A DNA stretch of 64,000 nucleotides from Rikenellaceae bacterium (GCA_015059905.1 SUZN01000002.1:129742-193741), one strand, 5' to 3'. Shown: positions 18,632-27,825, counted from the first letter of the stretch. Notes: generated by a model from the sequence alone, not told the origin. Numbers and translations are program-made.

Positions 18632-19084
18632 CTAACTATTTGGGACACTTTTACCTCCCATACGCGGCACATTAAAGCCATAAACACCGCTGCCCGAGAT
18701 TAGCAGAGTGGTGTAGATACCCAGATAGAGGAAGTTTATCTTCAGCACAAAGATTGTCATTCCGTCCACTTGCATCATCCTGACAATCGTCAGCAACGTG
18801 AGAATCATCATTGCCAGCGAGACAAAGCGAGTAGCCACGCCAACCATTATCATTGCAGCAAATGCTGCTTGAAAAATCATCGACAACGCAAGCGATGTAG
18901 CAGGCGAAAATCCCAAAATAGAGGGATACTCAAGCACCAGATTGTCATAGGTCTGCATCTTGCCTATGATGTGCAGTAACATCACTGCCCCGATAAAGAG
19001 GCGCAAGAAGAGAATAGCCATTGCACAACTACGCATCTGCGAGTATGACTGGCTTACAAGATTTTGTTCTGATTTTTGTTCCAT
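18632..19084 (-). CDS. DoxX-family membrane protein
   Basis: A 150-residue protein with four membrane helices (about residues 20-42, 62-83, 86-104 and 112-132). The first helix AILFLRLFIGAVMLLHIIGKM and the later GFSPATSLALSMIFQAAFAAM fit the DoxX family of small four-helix membrane proteins, some of which act with redox or quinone-linked enzymes. It stands apart from the operon downstream by about 100 bases containing a promoter for that operon. Substrate and role are unknown. Confidence 0.75.
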   Translation of the reverse strand: MEQKSEQNLVSQSYSQMRSCAMAILFLRLFIGAVMLLHIIGKMQTYDNLVLEYPSILGFSPATSLALSMIFQAAFAAMIMVGVATRFVSLAMMILTLLTIVRMMQVDGMTIFVLKINFLYLGIYTTLLISGSGVYGFNVPRMGGKSVPNS

Positions 19085-19151
19085 ACATCACCTAGAGCAA
19101 TTTGTATGCCGCAAAGTGGTGTTACACAATATTGTATTGAATATTTTTTCA

Positions 19152-19159
19152 TATATTTG
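19152..19159 (+). promoter_or_regulatory. -7 element of the lipoprotein gene at 19190
   Basis: TATATTTG with TTG at 19132-19134 (17-base spacer). The start codon lies 30 bases downstream. Confidence 0.55.
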
Positions 19160-19189
19160 CAGATATAAACCCTTAAAGCTATTGAAAAT

Positions 19190-21580
19190 ATGAAAAAACT
19201 ATCGTTAATAACCAGCAAAATAATATTGATGTCATTGATATTAGTATTTTGCACCAGCTTCTCGACTTCGTGCACAGAGAGTCCTGTTGACAATCCTACA
19301 AATAACGAGAACGGAGGGGAAAACAACGAAGATAACAAGAACGAAAGCATTGACGTGATTGAAACGGGAGCAAACCTGCGTTTTACAAAGAATACTGACG
19401 GCACATTTGGTTTTGAGATTGAAGATGCCACCAGCGGACTCATCGCATCACAACCCAAGCCTGCCATCATCCGCATTAAGGATAACCAGGGCAGCGGTCG
19501 CTTGCTTCAGTCGGGATACAAGAAAGTCTCAAAATCAAACTCCGCTTATACGGGTCAAGTGACAATCACATCTTCAAACGGCTCTAAATTTTCGGTAACG
19601 GATATATATAAAGTAATTGACGAAAAACTTTACACCGTAACACGAACCGTAAAAGTAACCAAAGCCGAGGAGGACGACAAGGGTTTCTCGTCAGAATTCA
19701 CACTGATATCGGCAGCCACAGGCAGTGCTTTCGACCGCTTCGACCTCTTCGCCCCAGGCTTCCTCTACCGTAACAACACATACAACAACCCTTACCAGTC
19801 AAATCCCAACCTCAAAAGCGGCTCATTCAGCTTCAAGGAGATGCAATACGGTTTGCCTCTATTTATGGCATTCTCACCCACGACAAATAAAACCATATCT
19901 CTTTCTCACATCAACCCCAAAATCGAGTCGGGTCTGATTGAGAAGGATTGCCACGACAAATGGTATGTAACATCAACCGTTCAGTATGGTTCACTCGGCG
20001 CAGAGGTCAAGAATAGCCACCTTCGAATAAATTACACCTATCCATCCAATGCCAGCTCGGCTCCTCGCAGCCATCCCGTTAAGGAGAACCAGAGTCATAC
20101 CTATTCGCTCGCCTTGGGTGCAATGGCTAATGACTCTTACACCGATGCAACCATAGAGAGCTACAAGCAGCACTATGCGCTCAACAAGATTGACCTTTTC
20201 AAGGTTGATATCAAGGACGCCTACACAGCACAGATGGATATGTTTGCCGCGCTGGCTGCCCCAATCGTTGGCAACAGCGGCAAGGTCGCCTACGGTCTGC
20301 CTTGGTCGATAAGTATTCCCGATGGCAAGCCTCATGCCTTCGAGTTGCAGAATGGGTTTGTCGGCAGACAGACTTCGATTGCCTATCAGTTGATGCGCTA
20401 CGGCAAGGAGCAGGGCAGTGACGAGATTTTCCAGAAAGGTTTTGAGATGGCGAAGTTCTGGTTTGCGGATGAGCAGCTGGTGGAGTACGGTCTGCCTCGC
20501 TCGTGGTGGATACAGACCAAGAAGATAGATGGTTACAACAACGAATACATCGGTGATTTCTGGACATACCCATCCTTTACTCGCTGCTTCACCGATGGTA
20601 TGGAGGGACTCCTGGACTGCGTGCGCCTGGCCGAAGCATACTCTTTGCCACAAGCTGAGGAGTGGGGTAAGATAGTGAAGAAATTTGGCGAGTTTATCCT
20701 CTCTGCCGAGACCGCAGGCGATGGTTCATTCTATCGTGCCTATCAAAAGGATGGTCAATATTTGAGGGATGTCAATGCAATCGGACCTTGGGAGGACGAG
20801 CAGAAGAAGATACAGGCAAACGCCAAGACCAACACGCTCATACCTGTGCGTCTGCTTATTCGTATGTGGGAGTGGAGCGGCGACAAACGCTATCTTGACC
20901 GCGCTATCGCGGCAGGAGAGTTTGGCTACAACAAATATTTCAAGGAGCTGGGCACATTCATCGGTGGCACACCCGACAATGCCAACGTAGTGGACAAGGA
21001 GGCGGGCGTATATGCGATGTATGCCTTCACGGCGCTCTATCAGGCTACGGGCGATAAGAAGTGGCTCTCGGCTGCCGAGTATGCTGCTGTGTTTGCATTC
21101 TCTTACACCTACTGCTACGACTTTGCAATACAAGGCAACGACAAAGCCAACATCTTCAAGGAGGGCGGCATCACGGGTTATAGTCTCATTTCGGCGGGCG
21201 CAAAGGGAACGGATAACTTCAACGCCAATATCTATTACGAATTGTTCAAGCTCTCGGTGCTTACCAATGATAAGTTCTACGCCAACGCCGCCAAGCAGTT
21301 GGAGCGCAACACCAAGCAGCCTATGGACCTTGACGGCACGAAGGGTTACGCCCACAAGGCGCTGCTGCTGGAGGCTACGACACTGTGCGATTTGACATTC
21401 TCATCGGTAAGCGCGTGGTTGCCTTGGTGCGGTGTAGCAAATGGCGAGCCTATGGTTAATTTCTACCAGACCTTTGGAGCATACAATATCTCCGATGTTG
21501 AAAGCCGCAGCAACCAATCGCTGCTTGAGGATATAAACGCCATTGGAGCAGGTGGCAAAGAATTTGTTATAAGACAATAA
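19190..21580 (+). CDS. Large lipoprotein with an alpha-helical glycosidase-like domain
   Basis: A 796-residue lipoprotein; the signal MKKLSLITSKIILMSLILVFC leads to a lipobox at FSTSC (Cys28), followed by a low-complexity acidic linker rich in Asn, Glu and Asp (residues 30-55). Residues 60-330 are a beta-rich domain. The rest is helical with repeated aromatic pairs, for example GLPRSWWIQTKKIDGYNNEY, GDFWTYPSFTRCFTDGMEG, LIRMWEWSGDKRYLDRAIAA and YAMYAFTALYQATGDKKWLS, which read as turns of an (alpha/alpha)6 or alpha/alpha toroid. A surface carbohydrate-active enzyme is likely, but no family or catalytic residue can be fixed. A phosphatase gene starts 4 bases after its stop. Confidence 0.7.
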   Translation: MKKLSLITSKIILMSLILVFCTSFSTSCTESPVDNPTNNENGGENNEDNKNESIDVIETGANLRFTKNTDGTFGFEIEDATSGLIASQPKPAIIRIKDNQGSGRLLQSGYKKVSKSNSAYTGQVTITSSNGSKFSVTDIYKVIDEKLYTVTRTVKVTKAEEDDKGFSSEFTLISAATGSAFDRFDLFAPGFLYRNNTYNNPYQSNPNLKSGSFSFKEMQYGLPLFMAFSPTTNKTISLSHINPKIESGLIEKDCHDKWYVTSTVQYGSLGAEVKNSHLRINYTYPSNASSAPRSHPVKENQSHTYSLALGAMANDSYTDATIESYKQHYALNKIDLFKVDIKDAYTAQMDMFAALAAPIVGNSGKVAYGLPWSISIPDGKPHAFELQNGFVGRQTSIAYQLMRYGKEQGSDEIFQKGFEMAKFWFADEQLVEYGLPRSWWIQTKKIDGYNNEYIGDFWTYPSFTRCFTDGMEGLLDCVRLAEAYSLPQAEEWGKIVKKFGEFILSAETAGDGSFYRAYQKDGQYLRDVNAIGPWEDEQKKIQANAKTNTLIPVRLLIRMWEWSGDKRYLDRAIAAGEFGYNKYFKELGTFIGGTPDNANVVDKEAGVYAMYAFTALYQATGDKKWLSAAEYAAVFAFSYTYCYDFAIQGNDKANIFKEGGITGYSLISAGAKGTDNFNANIYYELFKLSVLTNDKFYANAAKQLERNTKQPMDLDGTKGYAHKALLLEATTLCDLTFSSVSAWLPWCGVANGEPMVNFYQTFGAYNISDVESRSNQSLLEDINAIGAGGKEFVIRQ

Positions 21581-21584
21581 ACAT

Positions 21585-22064
21585 ATGAGAAACAACAAGA
21601 TAACGTGCATCCTTTTTGTATGTTTAGGAAACATCTGTCGTTCGGCAGCAGCAAATGGTGTAATGGAAGATTTTGTCACAAAGGCGGGTCTATCCGACAA
21701 GATTTTAATTGACTCGGCTGGCACATACGGCGGTCACGCGGGCGACCTGCCCGATATGCGAATGAGAATAGCTGCAGCACGCCGTGGCTACAACCTCACG
21801 CATCGCGCCCGCAAGGTGAGGGAGGATGACTTTTACGATTTTGATATGATTATCGTAATGGACGACAGCAATTATGAGAATGTTGCTCGTCTTGCCCCCG
21901 AACGCAAATATCTTGATAAGGTATATCGTTTTGTGGAGTTCTCGAAGAACCACCCCGAGTGGAGCTATGTCCCCGACCCATATTATGAGGGGCACGAGGG
22001 TTTTGAACTTGTGCTCGACCTTTTGGAAGATGGTTGTCAGGAGTTGCTAAATCAATTGAAATAA
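21585..22064 (+). CDS. Low-molecular-weight protein tyrosine phosphatase
   Basis: A 159-residue cytoplasmic phosphatase. The catalytic P-loop is VCLGNICRS near residue 13 (Cys-x5-Arg-Ser) and the general-acid loop is DPYYEG near residue 129; a conserved SAG lies near residue 44. The family dephosphorylates phosphotyrosine, often on kinases that control capsule synthesis, but no tyrosine kinase is nearby. Its start is 4 bases after the large lipoprotein gene, so the two are probably co-transcribed although a functional link is not obvious. A strong hairpin terminator follows. Confidence 0.9.
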   Translation: MRNNKITCILFVCLGNICRSAAANGVMEDFVTKAGLSDKILIDSAGTYGGHAGDLPDMRMRIAAARRGYNLTHRARKVREDDFYDFDMIIVMDDSNYENVARLAPERKYLDKVYRFVEFSKNHPEWSYVPDPYYEGHEGFELVLDLLEDGCQELLNQLK

Positions 22065-22107
22065 AAAAGCAGGTGTTTAACCGAAAGGTCAAACACCTAC
22101 TTTTTAT
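22063..22107. terminator. Bidirectional terminator after the phosphatase gene
   Basis: Stem AGGTGTTT (22071-22078) with AAACACCT (22091-22098), extended by flanking A and T runs on both sides. Confidence 0.8.
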
Positions 22108-22173
22108 TAAAATTGTATAACAAGAGTATTTTCAAGGCTTGCGAAGCTCAAGAAACCGCAGTTTACTTGGCGT

Positions 22174-22215
22174 AAATGAGGATTTCGAGAGCGAGCGTAA
22201 CGCAGAAAATGCCTT
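22174..22215. repeat. Dispersed intergenic repeat, family 2, copy A
   Basis: AAATGAGGATTTCGAGAGCG followed by AGCGTAACGCAGAAAATGCC. A related copy lies at 30689-30729; both lie just past the stop codon of a minus-strand gene and have the same orientation. Confidence 0.6.
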
Positions 22216-22226
22216 GTTAGGCAATT

Positions 22227-23036
22227 TTATTTAGGCAGGTTAAACGCCACTGTCATCTCCCGCATCTGCTCCTGACTCATACCATCGGGCGTGAAGCCCA
22301 TAGCGCAGGCATTGATATAGATTTGCGCCGACTTATTCAGCACATCCACCTGGTCAAAAGCCTCCATAATATCGGGTGCTACGGCACAAACACCGTGCTT
22401 CTCCCACAGTGTCACATCGTAGTCATCTAACTGCTCTAAAGTAGCCTCCGCCAAACGCTGCGAGCCAGGCAACTGATATGGCACAATACCCAAACCTCGA
22501 GGGCAGAAAGCCTTTGTCTCGGGTATCATACTCCACAACAGATTTGTCAAGACATCCTTCTGCAAGAACTTATCGGTGTGCGACATCGCCACCAGCTCAA
22601 TAGGATGTGTATGCAACGCCGCCTTACAGTTCTGACCCTTACCAAGCAGATAGTTGTGCATAGCAAGATGCGATGGCAGTTCCGATGTTGGCTTTACGGG
22701 ATTGTCTGCTATAATCTCATAGTGGGCACAATCGTCTGTAATGCGAATAATAGAGCCATTCTCCATTGGGCGACGCGCCAAGTCGCGCATACGTTTGTTA
22801 GTACCCTTGCAGAAGAAGTAACAACCCTTCAGGTTAGGCAACACCGCACCCATCTCTACCGCAGGAGCAATGGCTGGCATCTGACGTATCTCGTCATCCA
22901 CACAATGTGTCACATTCACCGTTATGTTTCCACCATTACGCTCTGCCCAGCCCTTCTGCCATAAGTAGCCAGCCACCTCGGCAACCTGCTCAACTTCATA
23001 CTGAAGTTCAGGGCGATTTTCAAGTATAGATTTCAT
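22227..23036 (-). CDS. rhaD: L-rhamnulose-1-phosphate aldolase
   Basis: Cleaves L-rhamnulose 1-phosphate to dihydroxyacetone phosphate and L-lactaldehyde, the last step of the pathway encoded here. The 269-residue class II aldolase carries the phosphate-binding GGNITVNV near residue 38, the zinc motif HTHPIELVAMSH near residue 141, and a C-terminal zinc histidine in WEKHGVCAVAP near residue 213. Length and motifs fit RhaD rather than FucA or AraD. It is the last gene of the rhaB-rhaA-rhaT-rhaD operon and starts 4 bases after rhaT. Confidence 0.93.
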   Translation of the reverse strand: MKSILENRPELQYEVEQVAEVAGYLWQKGWAERNGGNITVNVTHCVDDEIRQMPAIAPAVEMGAVLPNLKGCYFFCKGTNKRMRDLARRPMENGSIIRITDDCAHYEIIADNPVKPTSELPSHLAMHNYLLGKGQNCKAALHTHPIELVAMSHTDKFLQKDVLTNLLWSMIPETKAFCPRGLGIVPYQLPGSQRLAEATLEQLDDYDVTLWEKHGVCAVAPDIMEAFDQVDVLNKSAQIYINACAMGFTPDGMSQEQMREMTVAFNLPK

Positions 23037-23040
23037 AGAG

Positions 23041-24078
23041 TTACTTTAATATTTCGGGCAGGAACGAACTGATTACCAAGATAACCAATCCCGCCACCAA
23101 AACAACAATAGTCTTTCGTGAGCAACCTTTCCACTCCTTCAAGATAATGCCCCACACATTCGAGAACACCACGTTAAGCGCCATCAAGATACACCAGCTG
23201 AACGCCAATAGAGTAGGGGAGTCGCCCAAATATGCCTTACCCAAGCTCAAGCCAAAGAATTGGCTATACCACAGCACACCCGCCAGGGCGCAGAACAGGA
23301 TATTATTGAGCCACAACGAGCCTTTGCCGTAATCCGCGAAGCTCTTGTTACGCATATTCTGCCACAAGCAATATACTGCGTTTGTAAGGAAACCACCAAT
23401 GGTTACAAACATCGTAGCGGGCAGAGTCTTATACATTGCATCTGTTGCATCGCCGAAGTTCAGGCCACCGCCAAACTCCAGACCAATATTGAAACAAGCA
23501 CTCATAAAACCTGCCAACAAGGCTATAACGATACCCTTTGGGAAGTTAAAATCCTTCACTGCTGCCTTGCGCTGCTCCTCGTCAAGCGACTGCGACTTCA
23601 GATGACCCGCATAGCCGATAACCGAGATACCAACAAGCGTAACCACCACGCCGATAATCACCGCCAACGTGAGCTTACTCAAGTGGTCAGCCTCGGGGTA
23701 AAACACATTCAAAAAGACAGGGCCCAAAATCGTTCCCAGCGCTGCACACGTTCCCAAAGCAATCGACTGACCGAGCGCTACACCCAGGTAACGCATTGAC
23801 AAACCGAAGGTCAAGCCACCAACGCCCCACAACACACCGAAGAAGATAGTCATCCATATATTAAAACTATTCTCCGCCGTTACAAGCTCCATCAGCGAGT
23901 GACCCTCGGGCACTGCGAGTTGCGCACCAAGCACAGGAAACACCAGCCACGCAAAGACTCCCTGCACAAGCCAATATGACTCCCAGCTCCAGCTCTTTAT
24001 TTTGTTGATGGGCACATAGCTACTCGACTGGCAGAATGAGCCCACCGCAATAATCAACAGACCAAAAAGAATCTCCAT
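23041..24078 (-). CDS. rhaT: L-rhamnose-proton symporter RhaT
   Basis: A 345-residue inner-membrane protein with about ten hydrophobic segments, starting MEILFGLLIIAVGSFCQSS and including the family stretch NKIKSWSWESYWLVQGVFAW and GLTFGLSMRYLGVALGQSIA. Length matches E. coli RhaT (344). It imports L-rhamnose with protons. It lies between rhaA (1 base upstream) and rhaD (4 bases downstream), which supports the substrate assignment. Confidence 0.93.
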   Translation of the reverse strand: MEILFGLLIIAVGSFCQSSSYVPINKIKSWSWESYWLVQGVFAWLVFPVLGAQLAVPEGHSLMELVTAENSFNIWMTIFFGVLWGVGGLTFGLSMRYLGVALGQSIALGTCAALGTILGPVFLNVFYPEADHLSKLTLAVIIGVVVTLVGISVIGYAGHLKSQSLDEEQRKAAVKDFNFPKGIVIALLAGFMSACFNIGLEFGGGLNFGDATDAMYKTLPATMFVTIGGFLTNAVYCLWQNMRNKSFADYGKGSLWLNNILFCALAGVLWYSQFFGLSLGKAYLGDSPTLLAFSWCILMALNVVFSNVWGIILKEWKGCSRKTIVVLVAGLVILVISSFLPEILK

Positions 24079-24079
24079 C

Positions 24080-25339
24080 CTATGCGCGCTTTGAAGTTAC
24101 CTCCGCCTCATACTGCTGGATGTCAGCGATAAACTCCTCGCCAACAGGCACACCATTACGCAAGCAGAACATATCCCACACTGCGTTCCAAGGCATATTC
24201 TTTGCCTCCTCAAGCAGAGCCAAACGCTCGAAGCCCTTATCCGCTGCCTCATACTCACGCAACTTTGCGAGTGGCTCCAGCAAAGCCTGCAACAGACACT
24301 TCTGCGTTGCGCGTGAGCCGATTACATAGGCACCGATACGATTGATTGAAGCATCGAAGTAATCCAGACCGATGTGTACTCTATCGAGTGCATCGCAACG
24401 GATAATCTCCTTCGCCAAATCGAGCGTGTCGTCATTTACGATAACCACGTGGTCAGAGTCCCAACGGATTGGACGGCTGACGTGGAGCATAATCTCTGGA
24501 GTAAAGAGAAGCAGAGCCGATACCTTGTCGGCGATAGACTCTGTGAGGTGGAAGTGACCTGTGTCGAGTGTCACGATCTTACCGTTCTTTGCGCCATAAC
24601 CCAGATAGAAGTCATAAGAGCCTACGGTGTAGCTCTCTGCACCGATACCAAACAACTTAGCCTCGATGCAATCCTTCATATTCTCATACTTTGTCTCGAA
24701 GATCTCATCCAACGACTCCTTCAACAGCTCACGATACTTCAAACGGTTTACGGTCATATCCTTTGAGCCGTCGTGTACCCATATATTCAAGATAGCTGGG
24801 TCGCCCTGACGTCGTCCCATCTCCTCGGCGATAGCACGGCAACGCTTTGTGTGCTCTACCCAGAACTCACGAATTTCAGGGTCGGGGTTAGCCAACGTCA
24901 AAGAGCCACTCTTTGGGTGAGAGAACGATGTAGAGTTGAAGTCGAGCTTCATACCATTCTCCGCAGCCCACTGCATCCAGCTCTCAAAGTGCTTTGGCTC
25001 AAGCTCATTACGGTCAGCAACGCCTGTGGCGCGGAAGTCGGCATAGCTTGCGTGGAGGCTCAAGCGGTGCTTGCCAGGAATCATCGAAGTAGCCTTCAAA
25101 ATATCAGCCTGCAACTCTTCAATTGTGCGAGCACGACCAGGGTAGTTACCCGTAGTCTGAATACCGCCTGTCAACTCACCGTCAGGGTTCTCAAAACCAC
25201 GCACATCATCCGCCTGCCAGCAGTGGAGTGAAAGCTGAATCTTCTGCAACTTCTCCATTGCAGCCTCTGTGTCAATACCGATTGCCGCATAACGCTCCTT
25301 GGTAATCTCATAAGCCTTTTCAATAAGTTCTTTTTTCAT
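24080..25339 (-). CDS. rhaA: L-rhamnose isomerase
   Basis: Converts L-rhamnose to L-rhamnulose; metal-dependent TIM-barrel enzyme. The 419 residues equal the usual length. Visible conserved segments are IQLSLHCWQADDVRGFE near residue 30, LNIWVHDGSKD near residue 207 and VTLDTGHFHLTE near residue 258, the last two holding metal ligands. The gene follows rhaB by 18 bases and runs into rhaT after 1 base. Confidence 0.95.
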   Translation of the reverse strand: MKKELIEKAYEITKERYAAIGIDTEAAMEKLQKIQLSLHCWQADDVRGFENPDGELTGGIQTTGNYPGRARTIEELQADILKATSMIPGKHRLSLHASYADFRATGVADRNELEPKHFESWMQWAAENGMKLDFNSTSFSHPKSGSLTLANPDPEIREFWVEHTKRCRAIAEEMGRRQGDPAILNIWVHDGSKDMTVNRLKYRELLKESLDEIFETKYENMKDCIEAKLFGIGAESYTVGSYDFYLGYGAKNGKIVTLDTGHFHLTESIADKVSALLLFTPEIMLHVSRPIRWDSDHVVIVNDDTLDLAKEIIRCDALDRVHIGLDYFDASINRIGAYVIGSRATQKCLLQALLEPLAKLREYEAADKGFERLALLEEAKNMPWNAVWDMFCLRNGVPVGEEFIADIQQYEAEVTSKRA

Positions 25340-25357
25340 TGTTTTATAGTTTTAAGT

Positions 25358-26824
25358 TTAAATCTCTTTATACACGCTCAAATATTTCTCATATCCCTGC
25401 TGCCACAGCCCCTTATCTTGTGGCTCATAGCGTTTGCTCTCCAGCAGAGGGCTGCACATCTGCATAATCTCCACAAAACCGCCCAACTGCTTTGTACTCT
25501 CTGCCTGCACAGCTATGTTTCCCCAGGCAGTAGCCTCCGAAGCACCTGTCACAACAGGCACACCGAGAGCATTTGCCGAGAATTGGTTAAGCATATCGTT
25601 CTTCGCACCGCCACCGATGATATACAACTGCTCAACCTTAACACCCGTAAGAGAGCCCAGCATCTCCACCACCTGACGGTAGCGCAATGCCAGCGACTCA
25701 AATATTGCACGCACATACTCGCCTACACAGGTTGGCACAGGCTGTGCTGTCGCCTTACAATATTCATCTATTGCCACCACCATCGACTCTGGATTGGCAA
25801 AGCAGAGCGCATCGGGGTTGATAAGCGAACGGAAAGGCTCTGCCTTTTCAGCCTCGGCTATCAGCTCGCCATAGCTCCAATTATCCCACTCCGCACGGCA
25901 GCGCTCCAGAAGCCACATACCGCATATATTCTTCAGCACACGGATAGTACCACCCACGCCACCTTCGTTAGTGAAGTTGAGTTGCTGACTGCGCTCGGTG
26001 ATAACAGGCTCGGGCGACACAACACCCATCAGCGACCACGTTCCCGAACTCAAATATGCCATCGACATATCCTCGGCGGGCACCGTTGCCACCGCCGAGC
26101 CTGTGTCGTGACTCGCCACAGCCACCACATCCACAGCGCTCAGACCTGTCTGACGACGCACCTCGTCGGTTAGTGACCCAATCTTCTCGCCAGGCATAAC
26201 CTGACGACCGAACTTGTCAGCATCCAAACCCAACATCTCCAAAAGTTTCTCGTCCCACTTGCGGGTGCGAGGGTCAATCATATGCGATGTTGAGGCAATG
26301 GTGTATTCTGTTACCATTTCGCCCGTCAAGAGATAAGCCAACGCATCGGGGATAAAGAGAATCTTCTTCGCCGCAGCCAAAGCCGAACAATCGTTGCGAC
26401 GCATAGTATCAAGCTGGAACAGAGTATTGAAGTTCATCACCTGAATACCTGTGCGCTCATACAGTTCCTCGCGTGGCATACGCTTAAAGAACTCCTCGGG
26501 CGCACCAACCGTATGGGGGTCACGGTAGCAGTAGGGCAGACGCAACAACTCGCCATCCTCGCCAAACATCGCAACATCCACACCCCATGTATCAATACCG
26601 ATTGATTGAACGGCAACGCCTCGCTCGGCAACCATCTTCAAGCCTTTCAGCACCGATTGATATATTGCAGGAAGATCCCAATAGAAATGTCCACTCATCT
26701 GGATAATAGGCGATGGGAAGCGATAAACCTCCTCCATCTTTACATCAGCATCATGAAAAGACGCTAAAATCACACGACCGCTGGTAGCACCCAGATCGAC
26801 CGCCACGAAGTTATATTCTGCCAT
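25358..26824 (-). CDS. rhaB: Rhamnulokinase
   Basis: Phosphorylates L-rhamnulose at O1. The 488-residue FGGY/ASKHA-fold kinase begins MAEYNFVAVDLGATSGRVIL, has the substrate-side SIGIDTWGVDVAMFG, and the C-terminal nucleotide motif YIIGGGAKNDMLNQFSANAL. The ATG at 26822-26824 is chosen over one nine codons upstream because it gives the family N-terminus and lies the usual distance from the promoter (26853-26884). It is the first gene of the operon. No AraC- or GntR-type regulator and no mutarotase lies beside the operon. Confidence 0.95.
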   Translation of the reverse strand: MAEYNFVAVDLGATSGRVILASFHDADVKMEEVYRFPSPIIQMSGHFYWDLPAIYQSVLKGLKMVAERGVAVQSIGIDTWGVDVAMFGEDGELLRLPYCYRDPHTVGAPEEFFKRMPREELYERTGIQVMNFNTLFQLDTMRRNDCSALAAAKKILFIPDALAYLLTGEMVTEYTIASTSHMIDPRTRKWDEKLLEMLGLDADKFGRQVMPGEKIGSLTDEVRRQTGLSAVDVVAVASHDTGSAVATVPAEDMSMAYLSSGTWSLMGVVSPEPVITERSQQLNFTNEGGVGGTIRVLKNICGMWLLERCRAEWDNWSYGELIAEAEKAEPFRSLINPDALCFANPESMVVAIDEYCKATAQPVPTCVGEYVRAIFESLALRYRQVVEMLGSLTGVKVEQLYIIGGGAKNDMLNQFSANALGVPVVTGASEATAWGNIAVQAESTKQLGGFVEIMQMCSPLLESKRYEPQDKGLWQQGYEKYLSVYKEI

Positions 26825-26852
26825 TGTTTTAGGTTGTTGGTTATAAATCATA

Positions 26853-26884
26853 CAAATTTACATTTTTTATTTGAATTCACACAA
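26853..26884 (-). promoter_or_regulatory. Promoter of the rhamnose operon
   Basis: On the minus strand TTG (26884-26882), 21 bases, then TAAATTTG (26860-26853). Confidence 0.65.
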
Positions 26885-26931
26885 CTATCGGCAATATTTT
26901 TCGGAATTCTCTACTTTAGGCTTGAATACTC

Positions 26932-27016
26932 CGTCATTCCGAGCATTTGTTTTGAGATTACCACGTCGGCTACGCCTCCTCGCAATGACGCACCAAAACA
27001 AATGCGTGGGAATCTC
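26932..27016. repeat. Dispersed palindromic repeat, family 1, copy B (rearranged)
   Basis: CGTCATTCCGAGC (26932) to CTCGCAATGACG (26990) make a short version of the unit. A displaced inner arm, GCGTGGGAATCTCC, follows at 27003-27016, and CATTTGTTTT (26944) is inverted as AAAACAAATG (26995), as if one half had been flipped. Confidence 0.65.
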
Positions 27017-27088
27017 CACCTTATAATGCAGCAAGCCGAAAGTAGATGTTTCCGAAATTTTTTATACTTTTGTATAAATTTTACACCT

Positions 27089-27757
27089 ATGAAAAAGACT
27101 ATATTTTTACTTTTTGCAATAATTTCGTTCAGTCACAGCTATTCGCAACAAACAACTGATCTGGACGCACTTTTGCGCAACCTCGGCAAGCAGGATCAGG
27201 AGGTGCGCCTCAATCTCAATCGCGTTGTTCAGCAGGGCATAGCAGACAGCATTCTTCACTATGCTGAAGTGATGGCTACAACCGACCAAACGAATCAGCT
27301 CCAGGTGAAGCAAATTCTTAAAAACGGAGTTCCCGCCAATCTCTCCGCCGAGGCTTACAAAGCGATATTTTTAATTGTGGACCACGCCGATGTAAAGTAT
27401 CAAAAACGATATTTCACTCCACTCAACAAACTGTCAAAACAGGGATTAATAAAACCCTACGACATCGCCACGCTCCGCGATAGAATATTAATGCACAGCA
27501 ACAAGAAACAGATTTTCGGCACACAGACCATTGCCAAGCCAATCGTCATTACCGACAATAGCTCCTCCCCACAACTCACCAGTTATGTATGGGCAGTGAA
27601 AAATCCTGCAAAATTGGAAGCTCGCCGTGCCGAGGTGGGACTATCTTCAATCCAGGAGCAGATTAAGGCGCACGCATCACACGGCTATCAACTCATCTAC
27701 GATCCCACGCTCTCAAAACGCGACATACTCGCCTTAACCAAAAGCCCCAACAAATAA
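27089..27757 (+). CDS. Secreted DUF6624-like protein
   Basis: A 222-residue protein with a signal peptide (MKKTIFLLFAIISFSHSYSQ). The ATG at 27089 is chosen for that signal; the open frame continues upstream through the repeat. The body resembles the uncharacterised DUF6624 family: GKQDQEVRLNL, AIFLIVDHADVKYQKRYF, a DRILMHSNKKQIFGTQ segment and ARRAEVGLSSIQEQI. No catalytic residue or function is known. It is a single gene flanked by repeats and by the YgbA-like gene. Confidence 0.65.
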   Translation: MKKTIFLLFAIISFSHSYSQQTTDLDALLRNLGKQDQEVRLNLNRVVQQGIADSILHYAEVMATTDQTNQLQVKQILKNGVPANLSAEAYKAIFLIVDHADVKYQKRYFTPLNKLSKQGLIKPYDIATLRDRILMHSNKKQIFGTQTIAKPIVITDNSSSPQLTSYVWAVKNPAKLEARRAEVGLSSIQEQIKAHASHGYQLIYDPTLSKRDILALTKSPNK

Positions 27758-27782
27758 ATATTTGTTTTAGCCAATAATTATA

Positions 27783-27813
27783 TTTGATTTCTCTGAAACT
27801 TTCACTACCTTTG
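27783..27813 (+). promoter_or_regulatory. Promoter of the YgbA-like gene
   Basis: TTTG (27783-27786), 19 bases, TACCTTTG (27806-27813). The expected transcription start is about 27820, only a few bases before the ATG at 27826. Confidence 0.7.
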
Positions 27814-27825
27814 CGCGTGAATAAA

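Noticed and set aside
19991..20653. A 220-codon minus-strand frame opposite the 796-residue lipoprotein gene
   Set aside because: Antisense shadow; no signal, domain or promoter.
22190..22225. Small hairpin GCCTTGTTAGGC before the rhaD end as a terminator
   Set aside because: The stem is only four to five base pairs and the T-run on the minus strand is broken, so it is too weak to call.
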